Positions 1 through 7,689 of a DNA stretch of 64,000 bases are shown piece by piece. The stretch lies in the NCBI GenBank assembly GCA_963695805.1, contig CAVOHV010000008.1:124001-188000 (forward strand), written 5' to 3'. Numbering within the stretch: position 1 is the first letter of the stretch; the number at the start of each line of letters is the position of its first letter. The translations under genes were made by a program, and so were the position numbers. The notes beneath the pieces were generated by a model. It did no database searches. It worked only from the letters and a program-made list of their open reading frames with translations, and had not been told where the DNA came from. This DNA comes from DASUPK01 sp963695805. GTDB lineage: Bacteria; Actinomycetota; Thermoleophilia; Solirubrobacterales; 70-9.

Positions 1-686
1 AGTTCGCGGTGATGGACATCAGCGACTTCGGCATCGCCCGCGAGCGCGGCCTCGACCTGATCCCGATCGCCGCCATCGTCCAGCTGCCACTCGCCTCGGT
101 GATCGCCCGCGACCCAAACGAGATCCGCACACCAGCCGACCTGGCCGGCAAGACAGTCGGCGTCACCGGCGTCCCGTCGGACGACGCCGTGCTCGACACG
201 GTCCTGCGCTCCGGCGGGGTCAATCCCAGCGACGTCCATCGGGTTACGATCGGCTTCAACGCGGTCGCCGACCTGGCCGCCGGCAAGATCGACGCCGCCA
301 CCGCCTTTTGGAATGCCGAAGAGGTCGAGCTTCACCAGATGGGGATCCCGATCCGGGAGTTCCGCGTCGATCAGTTCGGCGCCCCGCGGTATCCCGAGCT
401 ACTGGTGGTGGGCAGATCCGGCTCCGAGGGTCTCGGCTCCAAGCTGACCGCTGCGCTGAGCCGCGGGTACGAGCTGCTGGGGCGCAACCCCGATCAGGCC
501 CTGAACGACCTGTTCGAGGAGGTGCCGGGCCTCGATCGGGCAACCCAGCACGCCCAGCTCGACGCCCTGACCTCGGTCGAGGCGTTCTCGCTTGGCAACA
601 GCAATTCCACCCCGCGCCTGGACCGCGCGACGCTGGAGCGCTGGCAGGCCTGGGCCACTCAGGCCGGCCTGCTCCCGGCCGGCTAG
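1..686 (+). CDS. NMT1/THI5-like ABC substrate-binding protein (5' partial)
   Basis: The frame is open from the first bases of the window, so the N-terminus and signal peptide are missing; the ATG at 9 is probably internal. The visible 225 residues look like a periplasmic-binding-protein core of the NMT1/THI5 (SsuA-like) family. They contain the typical RTPADLAGKTVGV turn after the first lobe and an AGKIDAATAFWNAE segment in the second. Such proteins capture small aromatic or pyrimidine/sulfonate-type ligands outside the membrane for an ABC importer. The ligand cannot be read from this fragment. The stop shares the CTAG tetranucleotide with the stop of the convergent gene at 683-1000. Confidence 0.75.
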   Translation, partial: FAVMDISDFGIARERGLDLIPIAAIVQLPLASVIARDPNEIRTPADLAGKTVGVTGVPSDDAVLDTVLRSGGVNPSDVHRVTIGFNAVADLAAGKIDAATAFWNAEEVELHQMGIPIREFRVDQFGAPRYPELLVVGRSGSEGLGSKLTAALSRGYELLGRNPDQALNDLFEEVPGLDRATQHAQLDALTSVEAFSLGNSNSTPRLDRATLERWQAWATQAGLLPAG

Positions 687-1000
687 CCGAGCTCCCGCTC
701 GACCAGCTCCGGCAGCTCCCTGACCATCCGGCTCCGCGGCACAGCCAACGCAAGCCCGGCGGCGTCGGCGCGCTGCTTCGTCTCCGTATCCGTGTGCTGG
801 TAGAAGCCGATGACCGGCACCTCCAGGTCGGCGAGCTGCTCGGGTGAGACCGCGTCCAGGTCAGCCACCACGAGGTCGATTCCGTCCAGCTCGTCCGGGA
901 GCCGGCTGTCCTCCTCGACCTCGTGGCCGCTCGCCTCGAGCGAGGTCCGGACGCGGCTCGCGAGCATCAGATCCGCCACCACGGCGGCGATCCGGGCCAT
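683..1000 (-). CDS. small receiver-like (Rossmann/CheY-fold) protein
   Basis: A 105-residue protein beginning MARIAAVVADLMLASRVRTS, with alternating hydrophobic strands and helices as in a response-regulator receiver or small Rossmann domain. A strand ending LVVADLDAV puts Asp47/Asp49 near where a phosphoacceptor would lie, but the early acidic pair of true receivers is not evident. No output domain is attached. It ends convergently on the binding-protein gene with a shared CTAG. The function is unknown; it may be a degenerate receiver used as a protein-interaction module. Confidence 0.6.
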   Translation of the reverse strand: MARIAAVVADLMLASRVRTSLEASGHEVEEDSRLPDELDGIDLVVADLDAVSPEQLADLEVPVIGFYQHTDTETKQRADAAGLALAVPRSRMVRELPELVERELG

Positions 1001-1009
1001 GAGGAGCTA

Positions 1010-1372
1010 CTAGAGACTTCGCCGACGCCTGAAATCGCGCCGGACGCTCTCGGGCCGCCCCCACATCTGGACGACCTCGGCCCGTCCCTCCTGTGCGTCG
1101 CGGACGCGCATCTCGCCGTCGATCCCCTCGCGATCCAGCTTGATCAGCACGCCCCTCACCGTCTCCGACGCGGCGGCGTGACCGAAGCGATGAGCGACGT
1201 TGATCCGCCAGTGCCATTCGGCGCGGGAATAGGGCTGCGCGTTCACCTGGGCGAGCATCACCGCGGCGTCGACGTAGCGAGTCTCATCGGCGATTCGCAG
1301 ATCGAGGGCGAGATCGGTCCAGTCGTCGGGGAGCGTGTCGACTACCTCCTGGAAGTCCTGCGCGAGGGCCAC
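1010..1372 (-). CDS. conserved hypothetical protein, 120 aa
   Basis: The frame starts with GTG at 1372. The product has a helical N-terminal half (MALAQDFQEVVDTLPDDW, then TRYVDAAVMLAQVNAQPY), a WHWRINVAHRFGHAA segment and a basic C-terminus (RRDFRRRRSL). It resembles small conserved actinobacterial hypotheticals, but no catalytic motif is visible. It lies only 9 bases upstream of the receiver-like gene on the same strand, so the two are probably cotranscribed. I do not recognise a function. Confidence 0.55.
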   Translation of the reverse strand: MALAQDFQEVVDTLPDDWTDLALDLRIADETRYVDAAVMLAQVNAQPYSRAEWHWRINVAHRFGHAAASETVRGVLIKLDREGIDGEMRVRDAQEGRAEVVQMWGRPESVRRDFRRRRSL

Positions 1373-1446
1373 AGGCGAAGCCTACGGCTTTGCACCCGTG
1401 AAACGGGTTGCTCCTCGGCTTCGCCTCGGAGCACCCTCGCATCCAG

Positions 1447-2817
1447 CTATCCGAAGAAGAGCTGCTCCAGCAGGAAGACGTTGAGGGAGATGATCAGCGC
1501 CGACAGGACGCTGACGAGCACGGTCAGCCACGGCGGGTTGGTGAGCGATCCCATCAGCTCCCGCCGCCGGGCCAGCAGCACCAGAGGCACCAGGGCGAAC
1601 GGGATCCCGAACGAGAGCACGACCTGGCTGCCGACCAGCGCGTCGGTCGGATCAAGGCCGATGGCGAGGACGATCAAGGCAGGCGCCAGAGTGATCGCCC
1701 GGCGGGCGAAGATCGGGATTCGCCGGCGGATGAACCCCTGCATTACGACCTGGCCGGCCATCGTCCCGACCGAGGACGAGGCAAATCCGGAAGCGAGCAG
1801 CGCGATGCCGAACACGGTCGCCGCCCCCGGTGACACCAGTTGCTTGAGGCCGTCGAAGGCACCGTCGATGCTGTCGATTCCGACAAGGCCGCTGTTGTGA
1901 AACAGGCCGGCGGCCATGATCATCATCGAGAGATTGACCGCCCCGGCCAGGGCCATCGCTATGACGACGTCGATTTTCTCGAAGCGAAGAATCTGACGCC
2001 GCTCTTGCGAGTTACGGCCAACGATGCGTCGCTGGGTGAGCGCCGAGTGGAGGTAGATGACGTGCGGCATCACGGTCGCCCCGATGATTCCCGTGGCGAG
2101 CAGGATGCTCTCGGTGCCGTCGAAGTCCGGAGTGAACAGGTGCTTGGCGACCTCGCCCCCATCCGCATTCGAGCTGAGGATCTCGAACGCGAAGGCGAGC
2201 ACGACGACTCCGACCATCCCGACGATGACGGCCTCGAGACGCCGGAAGCCGCGCTGCTGCAGACCGAGGATGGCGAACGCCCCAGCGCCGGCGAGCAGCC
2301 CCGCTGGAAACAGTGGAATCCCGAAGAGCAGGTTGAGGCCGAGGGCCGCTCCGACCACCTCGGCCACGTCACACGCCGCCGCCACGATCTCGGCCTGAAG
2401 CCATAGGCCGATCGAAGTTCGCCTGGAGAACGTGTCGCGGCAGGCCTCGGCGAGATTCTTGCCGGTCGCGATCCCGAGCTTCGCGGACTGGGTCTGGACG
2501 ACCATCGCGATCAGGTTCGCCCCCAGGACGACCCAGAGCAGCAGGTACCCGAACTTTGCCCCGCCGGCGATGTTCGTGGCGAAGTTGCCTGGGTCGATGT
2601 AGGCGACGGCGGCGATGAAGGCCGGTCCGAGGAAGGGCCAGATCCGCGGGAATCCCCGTGACCGCCCCTCGAGTGAGGCCCGGGCCGCGCGGGCCACCGC
2701 GGCCTCGCCGGGGAGGACGGCTTCCACCGTGGGCTCGGCCACACCGGATGACCCACCGGTGACCGGCTCGACGGTGGAGACGTCCTCCTCGCTCACCCTG
2801 AGCTCCGGATTATTCAT
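1447..2817 (-). CDS. mntH: Nramp-family divalent metal transporter (MntH-like)
   Basis: Proton-coupled importer of Mn2+/Fe2+ in the cytoplasmic membrane. The 456 residues hold about eleven hydrophobic helices after a 55-residue polar N-terminus. Helix 1 carries the metal-binding DPGN motif (Asp75-Asn78) and helix 6 the MPH motif (in TVMPHVIYLHSAL), both hallmarks of functional Nramp proteins. A cytoplasmic acidic/arginine-rich loop and a GMAQV-like QVVMQGFIRR stretch are also typical. Its start overlaps the stop of the MntR-type regulator by 8 bases. It is the last gene of a four-gene overlapping operon with a multicopper oxidase, a ZIP transporter and that regulator. Confidence 0.93.
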   Translation of the reverse strand: MNNPELRVSEEDVSTVEPVTGGSSGVAEPTVEAVLPGEAAVARAARASLEGRSRGFPRIWPFLGPAFIAAVAYIDPGNFATNIAGGAKFGYLLLWVVLGANLIAMVVQTQSAKLGIATGKNLAEACRDTFSRRTSIGLWLQAEIVAAACDVAEVVGAALGLNLLFGIPLFPAGLLAGAGAFAILGLQQRGFRRLEAVIVGMVGVVVLAFAFEILSSNADGGEVAKHLFTPDFDGTESILLATGIIGATVMPHVIYLHSALTQRRIVGRNSQERRQILRFEKIDVVIAMALAGAVNLSMMIMAAGLFHNSGLVGIDSIDGAFDGLKQLVSPGAATVFGIALLASGFASSSVGTMAGQVVMQGFIRRRIPIFARRAITLAPALIVLAIGLDPTDALVGSQVVLSFGIPFALVPLVLLARRRELMGSLTNPPWLTVLVSVLSALIISLNVFLLEQLFFG

Positions 2818-3550
2818 CGCCCCCCTCCTGCCCCACCCTCATGCTCCCGGCGAGCTGCGGCCCCAGACGGTGGGTGCGCCGGGCGATCGCGACCACCACA
2901 GCGCCCCCGAACGGCTCGCGCTCCTTGACCAGTAGACGGGCGCCCGGCTGGATTTCGCGCTCGGCCAGGTAGCGCAGCATCTCGGCGTCGCTGTCGGAAA
3001 CGCGGGTGAAGATCCCCCGCTCGCCCGGCACCAGCTCCGTGAGCGGCACCGAATCGTCGCTGGTGATCGCAAGGTCGCGGTCGGGGATCGGATCACCATG
3101 CGGGTCCAGGTCCGGCTGGCCGAGCTTGACCGCGATCAGCTCCTCCAGCTCCTCGGAGATGTGGTGCTCAAGGACCTCGGCCTCCTCGTGCACCCGGTCC
3201 CAGGGCATGCCCAGCACCTCGGCCAGGAATAGCTCGATCAGCCGGTGATGACGGATCGTCTCGAGCGCCACCAGCTCGCCCTTCGTCGTGAGCCGCGCCC
3301 CGTGGTAGGGCTCGTAATCGACCAGCCCCTCGTCGGACAGGCGCTTCAGCATCGCGGAGGCGGACGCCGAGGTCACGCCGAGCCGATCGGCGACGGCTGT
3401 CGTGTGGACGGGTTCGCTACCCCGGCCCTGGAGGTGGTAGATCGCCTTCGCGTAGTTCTCGGCGCCCTCGTTGGTCTGCCGCTCGCGGTGAGCGTGGTGA
3501 CCACGCGATGCGGCCGGCGCGCGTCCGCGACGCTTCGCTCCCGCCGCCAT
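2810..3550 (-). CDS. mntR: DtxR/MntR-family metalloregulator with FeoA-like C-terminus
   Basis: Metal-dependent transcriptional repressor. After a basic 30-residue tail comes a winged helix (ENYAKAIYHLQGR, then LGVTSASASAMLKRLSDEGL), then the dimerisation/metal-binding segment (HEEAEVLEHHISEELEE) and an SH3-like FeoA domain near residues 165-240. At the position where DtxR/IdeR have Cys102 this protein has Glu (EVLEHH), the substitution that marks manganese-responsive MntR. It is larger than the 142-aa Bacillus MntR because it keeps the FeoA domain. The start codon touches the ZIP stop and the stop overlaps the Nramp start. It probably binds the palindrome at 5919-5932 and controls its own operon. 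Confidence 0.9.
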   Translation of the reverse strand: MAAGAKRRGRAPAASRGHHAHRERQTNEGAENYAKAIYHLQGRGSEPVHTTAVADRLGVTSASASAMLKRLSDEGLVDYEPYHGARLTTKGELVALETIRHHRLIELFLAEVLGMPWDRVHEEAEVLEHHISEELEELIAVKLGQPDLDPHGDPIPDRDLAITSDDSVPLTELVPGERGIFTRVSDSDAEMLRYLAEREIQPGARLLVKEREPFGGAVVVAIARRTHRLGPQLAGSMRVGQEGGDE

Positions 3551-4755
3551 CAGACACTCACCAGCAGGCTGGTCACGTAGAGGATCCCCGCTCCGACGAA
3601 GAGCCCGGCAATGCTGAGCGGATGCAGCGCTTGGCCGGCGCGATCGCGGATCGACGGCAGCAGCTGACCGATCACCTGGACGATCGCTCCAACCCCCACG
3701 CCGATCAGGAAGGTGGCCAGCTCTTGGTTGTAGGCAGCGGCGCCCACCACCGCGCCGAGGATCGCGGGCCCTCCCGCGATCAGGCCGAGCGCCGACAGCC
3801 GGCCCAGGCCTGGTGGCCGGGCGCGGGCCAGTGGCGCCACGATGGCCAGCCCCTCCGTCGTGTTGTGGATCGCGAAGCCGATGACGAGGAAGGCGCCCAG
3901 GGCAAGCGAGCCCACGGCATACGCGGAGCCGATCGCCAGGCCCTCGCCGAGGTTGTGCAGCCCGATCCCAATGGCGACCATCAGGGAGAGCCGGAAGGCG
4001 CCCGCCCCGGCGGCGCGCCTCCGCTCGATCCCGGCCTTGAGCAAGCGGTCGACCGCCGTCAGCGCGAGGTACGCCATCGCCGCCCCGATGAACAGCAACT
4101 CGACACCGCCGAAGGCGCCACTCGACTCCTGCCCGATCTCAATGCCTTCGAGTCCGCCGTCGATCACCAGAAAGCCGAGCAGCCCGATCGTGACTGCCAT
4201 GAAGAGGCGCACCCAGTCGTCGGAGACCCTGCGCAGCATCGGGATGAACAGCATTCCGAGGGCCACCGGGATGATTCCCACGTAGACGCCCAGAAGGCTC
4301 ATCAGCGCGTAGAAGCCGCCCCCCGTTTCCGGCGTCTCAACCGCGGCGTCGATCGTGTGCTCGATCGTCGCCCCGGTCGAGGTCAGCATCGAGATCGTGT
4401 ACGCGCCGCCCTCCTGCCACGGGTAGTCGAGCGTGAGCTGCTGCTTTCCGAGGTGACCGACCTCTCCATCGGGCGCGGCGGCGAACGCGACGTACCCATC
4501 GTTGACCGCCACCTGAGCGACCTGCACGTCATCGGGCCCGGTGTTGCGAACCGTGAGCTGGATCTCCCCTGGATGGAGCACAGTGCGTTCCACAGCCAGG
4601 TCCTCGACCGGCGGTCCTCGACGCTCGTCGAGGCCGGGGCCTCCAAGGGCGGCGAACAGGACGATCGCGCCCGCGATCAGGACAAGCGGACCGGCGACCA
4701 GTGCCCAGGTGGGCAGCCGCCTCAGGCCGGTGGTTGGATCGGTCGCGGCTTCCAT
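3550..4755 (-). CDS. ZIP-family metal transporter with extracellular beta-rich domain
   Basis: The start is taken at ATG 4755, giving a TGATG overlap with the upstream oxidase stop; a longer frame back to 4851 is only overlap. One N-terminal helix (about residues 15-37) is followed by a roughly 100-residue extracellular beta-rich, Ig/cupredoxin-like domain (LHPGEIQLTVRNTGPDDVQV and onward). Then comes a ZIP core of about eight helices. The core carries both ZIP metal-site motifs, HNLGEG and HNTTEG, so zinc, iron or manganese transport is expected. The extra domain is unusual and may receive metal from, or dock to, the oxidase encoded just upstream. Confidence 0.9.
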   Translation of the reverse strand: MEAATDPTTGLRRLPTWALVAGPLVLIAGAIVLFAALGGPGLDERRGPPVEDLAVERTVLHPGEIQLTVRNTGPDDVQVAQVAVNDGYVAFAAAPDGEVGHLGKQQLTLDYPWQEGGAYTISMLTSTGATIEHTIDAAVETPETGGGFYALMSLLGVYVGIIPVALGMLFIPMLRRVSDDWVRLFMAVTIGLLGFLVIDGGLEGIEIGQESSGAFGGVELLFIGAAMAYLALTAVDRLLKAGIERRRAAGAGAFRLSLMVAIGIGLHNLGEGLAIGSAYAVGSLALGAFLVIGFAIHNTTEGLAIVAPLARARPPGLGRLSALGLIAGGPAILGAVVGAAAYNQELATFLIGVGVGAIVQVIGQLLPSIRDRAGQALHPLSIAGLFVGAGILYVTSLLVSV

Positions 4756-5885
4756 CAGGCGCTCGGGTCCGGTGAATCGACAGGGTCGTGGAAGGCAGCC
4801 GGCTGACGCTTGCGGTCCGCCTCGCCCCCGACCCGGAAGAAGCCCATCCAACCCAGCTCGGCGAACTCCGTCTTGTGGGCGTGGAACATGTAGTCGCCGA
4901 CGTAGGGGAACTCGAGCTCGAGGATTCCCCTCTGGCCCTGGCCCTGCATGACGGTGTCGGTGTACTCCGTCGGTTGGAGCGAGGTCCCGGTCGGGAAGTA
5001 GTTGAAGAAGTTCGCGTGGATGTGGAACGAGTTGATTGGGTCGAACTCGAGCGCGTTGACCAGGTAGATCCGCACCGCTGCGCCTCGCCGCACCTCGACC
5101 GGCTCGTTGACGTAGTGGAAGGCGACCGTGTTCACGCCATAGAGCTGGTTGCCCTCGGCGTCGAAGTTGGTGTTGAACCCGTTCATCACCATCACCAGCT
5201 CATCCGCGTCGGAGCGGCCCTTCTTCGGATCGACGATGAAGGTGCCGTAGAGCCCGCGGGCGATGTGCTCGGCGAGCGGTCCGGCGTGGCAGTGGTAGAG
5301 GTGCAGCCCGAACGGCTCGCCGTTGAACTCGTAGGTGGTCTCCCCGCCGCTCTGGATCAGCCCCGCGCCGACGCCCGGGACCCCATCCATCGGGGATGGA
5401 TGGAGTCCGTGGAAGTGGATCGTGTGTGGATGCTCCGAGCCGTTGACGAAACGGACGCGGAGGAGGTCGCCCTCGCGGCAGCGGAGCGTGGGCCCCGGCA
5501 CGCGCCCGTTGTAGGTCCAGGCCGGAAAGTGCACCCGGGGCGCGACCTCGATCTCCTTGTCGCCGGCGACCAGGGTCCATTCCCGCAGCACCCGCCCACT
5601 GGCGAGTCTGCGTGTCTTTCCCCAATCGAAGTCGCGAAGGATCTCGGTCGGGTGAAAACCGTTCGCGGCGTGATCGACCTCCCTGCCCGCCCCAAAGGTC
5701 GGCCCGGAAGCCCCGCCCCCGTGCAGCGCTGCCGCGCCTCCATGTGCCGCGCCGTGCTCGGCCGCATTGGCCCCCTCGATGGCGTCATGCAGCCCCTGAT
5801 GCGGGACGAGCTGGTGCAGCAGCGGCATGCTCGCCCCCGCCGCCGCCCCGCCGATCAGGAGATTTCGCCTGTTGAGCTTCGCCAT
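4755..5885 (-). CDS. two-domain multicopper oxidase, probably exported
   Basis: The start is uncertain: ATG 5885 (MAKLNRRNLLIGG), ATG 5891 or TTG 5903. The N-terminus has an Arg-Arg pair followed by a hydrophobic stretch, resembling a Tat signal. Copper-ligand motifs are HTIHFHG and HLYHCHAGPLAEH in domain 1, and FHIHANFF and YMFHAHKTEF in domain 2. Only domain 1 has the HCH cysteine of a type 1 copper centre; domain 2 has HAH. This is a small laccase/nitrite-reductase-like two-domain oxidase with T1 copper in the first domain. Its position with ZIP, MntR and Nramp genes suggests oxidation of Fe2+ or Mn2+ outside the cell. The electron acceptor is inferred to be O2. Confidence 0.88.
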   Translation of the reverse strand: MAKLNRRNLLIGGAAAGASMPLLHQLVPHQGLHDAIEGANAAEHGAAHGGAAALHGGGASGPTFGAGREVDHAANGFHPTEILRDFDWGKTRRLASGRVLREWTLVAGDKEIEVAPRVHFPAWTYNGRVPGPTLRCREGDLLRVRFVNGSEHPHTIHFHGLHPSPMDGVPGVGAGLIQSGGETTYEFNGEPFGLHLYHCHAGPLAEHIARGLYGTFIVDPKKGRSDADELVMVMNGFNTNFDAEGNQLYGVNTVAFHYVNEPVEVRRGAAVRIYLVNALEFDPINSFHIHANFFNYFPTGTSLQPTEYTDTVMQGQGQRGILELEFPYVGDYMFHAHKTEFAELGWMGFFRVGGEADRKRQPAAFHDPVDSPDPSA

Positions 5886-5918
5886 CCACATGAATTGAAG
5901 CAAACGCGAAACCAGAAT

Positions 5919-5932
5919 TTAGGCATGACTAA
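5919..5932. promoter_or_regulatory. DtxR/MntR-type operator upstream of metal operon
   Basis: TTAGGCATGACTAA is a near-perfect palindrome (12 of 14 positions; TTAG.CATG.CTAA). It closely matches the TTAGG...CTAA half-sites of DtxR/IdeR boxes. It lies 16 to 45 bases upstream of the candidate oxidase starts, where bound repressor would cover the promoter. The regulator gene is third in the same operon. No clear Shine-Dalgarno sequence precedes any of the oxidase starts, so the transcript may be leaderless. Confidence 0.7.
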
Positions 5933-5991
5933 CTTTTTTTGGGAATGAAGCGCCCCGAGGCCCGCCGAGAGCTCGTGCCTACAATCGGCCC

Positions 5992-6951
5992 GTGGCCGAG
6001 ATTGCGACGCCGGTTGAGCTCGACGGGCAGTACCGCGCCCTGCGGGAGGAGGCCGGCTATCTGGCGAGGGAGCGCACAGCTCTGATCGTCCGCGGGGCGG
6101 ACGCCGCCGAGTACCTGCAGGGCCAGCTCACGAACGACACCGAGGCGCTCGAGCGAGAGGAGGGCCGCTACGCGGCGCTGCTCGACCGCAAGGGACACCT
6201 CCAGTCGGACATGCGGCTTCTGCATCTGGAGAACGATGAGATCTGGATCGATCTCGAGCCGGGCCCCGCCCCGGGCGTCCTCAAGCATCTGCGCACCTAC
6301 AGCATCGGCCGTGACGTCGAGGTCGAGGACGTGAGCGAGCGCTGGGCAATCACCTCGCTGATCGGACCGCGATCCCTCCAGCTCGCCGGGTTCGAGGGCC
6401 TGGGGCCCGAGCACGCCCAGCGCTTCCGGGAGTGGGATGGCACCGACGTGCTGGCGGTCGCCACCGACGTCGGCCTCGACCTGCTGACGAGCGCCGATCA
6501 GGCCGCGAGTCTGTCGGAGCTGCTCCGGGCGGCGGGCGCCGCGGAGGTCAGCGAGCAGGCAGCCGAGATCATCCGGGTCGAGTCCGGCAGGCCGCGGTTC
6601 GGACTCGACATGGGCCCGGAGTCGATGCCGGCGGAGGCGGGGATCACCGAGCGCGCCGTGGATTTCGAGAAGGGCTGCTACATCGGCCAGGAGCCGGTGG
6701 CGCGGTTGCACTACCGGGGCAAGCCGAACCGCACCCTGCGGGGACTGCGCCTGAGTTCACCCGCGGAGCACGGCGATTCGCTCCTGCTCGGTGACCGCGA
6801 GGTCGGCACCGTCGGCACCGTATGCCTCTCCCCCGCGCTCGGGCCGATCGCGCTGGCGATCGTCCGGCGCGAGGCGGCCGAGGGCGATCGGCTCGCGGTC
6901 GGCGGCGGCGGCGTCACGGCCGAGGTAGTCGGCCTTCCCTTCGCCGACTGA
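5992..6951 (+). CDS. ygfZ: YgfZ/GcvT-family folate-binding protein
   Basis: Begins at GTG 5992. The 319-residue protein has the tetrahydrofolate-binding GcvT fold and the YgfZ signature KGCYIGQE at residues 227-234, whose cysteine is essential in the family. YgfZ proteins help maintain or repair Fe-S clusters in some Fe-S enzymes; they are not aminomethyltransferases of the glycine cleavage system. The gene diverges from the metal operon across an 87-base intergenic region. It is full length and ends with a normal C-terminal beta-barrel. Confidence 0.9.
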   Translation: MAEIATPVELDGQYRALREEAGYLARERTALIVRGADAAEYLQGQLTNDTEALEREEGRYAALLDRKGHLQSDMRLLHLENDEIWIDLEPGPAPGVLKHLRTYSIGRDVEVEDVSERWAITSLIGPRSLQLAGFEGLGPEHAQRFREWDGTDVLAVATDVGLDLLTSADQAASLSELLRAAGAAEVSEQAAEIIRVESGRPRFGLDMGPESMPAEAGITERAVDFEKGCYIGQEPVARLHYRGKPNRTLRGLRLSSPAEHGDSLLLGDREVGTVGTVCLSPALGPIALAIVRREAAEGDRLAVGGGGVTAEVVGLPFAD

Positions 6952-7000
6952 CGGCCGGCTGGCGCGGCGGGTCCCCCGCTTCGGTTAGATTCCTCCGCGC

Positions 7001-7411
7001 ATGCTGCGGGAGAGGGGCAGAGTGCTGATATTCGCCGCCGCCCTCGTCACGGCGCTGGTGATGGCCGGCTGCGGCCGCGACGACTTCAAGAACGATCCGA
7101 GACCGCCCATCCCCGCCGAGGTCTCGGTGAAGATCGCCAAGGACGGTGTGGCCGTCTCACCCAAGGAGTTCGGGGCGGGGATCGTCAACTTCACGATCGC
7201 GAACCTGACGACGGAGCCGGGGACGCTCGCCATCCAGGGGCCGGTGGACGCCGACAGCAGCGAGATCCCGCCCACGGGGACGGGCACGATCAAGGTCGAC
7301 ATGAAGACCGGCAGCTACGAGGCGAGCGTCAGCGGAATCGCCGCGCGGCCGTTCAGCTTCACCGTGGGGCCCGAGCGCCCCTCCGGGCAGAACGACCTCC
7401 TCCTGCCCTAA
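7001..7411 (+). CDS. small lipoprotein, cupredoxin/Ig-like
   Basis: The 136-residue product has a lipoprotein signal with lipobox VMAGC; Cys24 would be lipidated after signal peptidase II cleavage. The mature part is beta-rich (VSVKIAKDGVAVSPKEF, then IVNFTIANLTTEPGTL) and resembles the cupredoxin-like or Ig-like fold of small actinobacterial lipoproteins, but no copper ligand set is visible. It lies 49 bases after ygfZ and may share its transcript. It ends by overlapping 4 bases with the convergent small gene at 7408. Function unknown. Confidence 0.75.
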   Translation: MLRERGRVLIFAAALVTALVMAGCGRDDFKNDPRPPIPAEVSVKIAKDGVAVSPKEFGAGIVNFTIANLTTEPGTLAIQGPVDADSSEIPPTGTGTIKVDMKTGSYEASVSGIAARPFSFTVGPERPSGQNDLLLP

Positions 7412-7689
7412 GAGCCGCTGAGGCCCTCCCGCTCGCCGGCGACGAGCCGGTCGAAGATCGTGCCCACCATCAGGTTGAGCCGAGCGAAGCCGACCCCGTC
7501 GCTGTCCAAAGACAGTCTTCCGGCAACCCGATTCGGGTCTATGCGGTGTAGTGCGGCGCCGCCACCGCCCTTCCGTCGCAGCCCCGTGTTCTCGGACGCT
7601 TCCACGATTTCTCTCTGCTTTTTTTCGTCCACGCCGAATCGATCCCTGACGTTTTCCGGGGCCCCTGGACGCAATTCTCGACCGGTCAT
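7408..7689 (-). CDS. small protein translationally coupled to the coiled-coil nuclease-like gene
   Basis: ATG at 7689 overlaps the stop of the upstream gene in an ATGA, arguing for translational coupling and a real gene of 93 residues. It starts MTGRELRPGAPENVRDRFGV and includes an EKKQREIVEASENTG helix and a C-terminal FARLNLMVGTIFDRLVAGE amphipathic helix. No domain is recognised. It probably acts with the 425-residue coiled-coil protein encoded just before it. Confidence 0.5.
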   Translation of the reverse strand: MTGRELRPGAPENVRDRFGVDEKKQREIVEASENTGLRRKGGGGAALHRIDPNRVAGRLSLDSDGVGFARLNLMVGTIFDRLVAGEREGLSGS

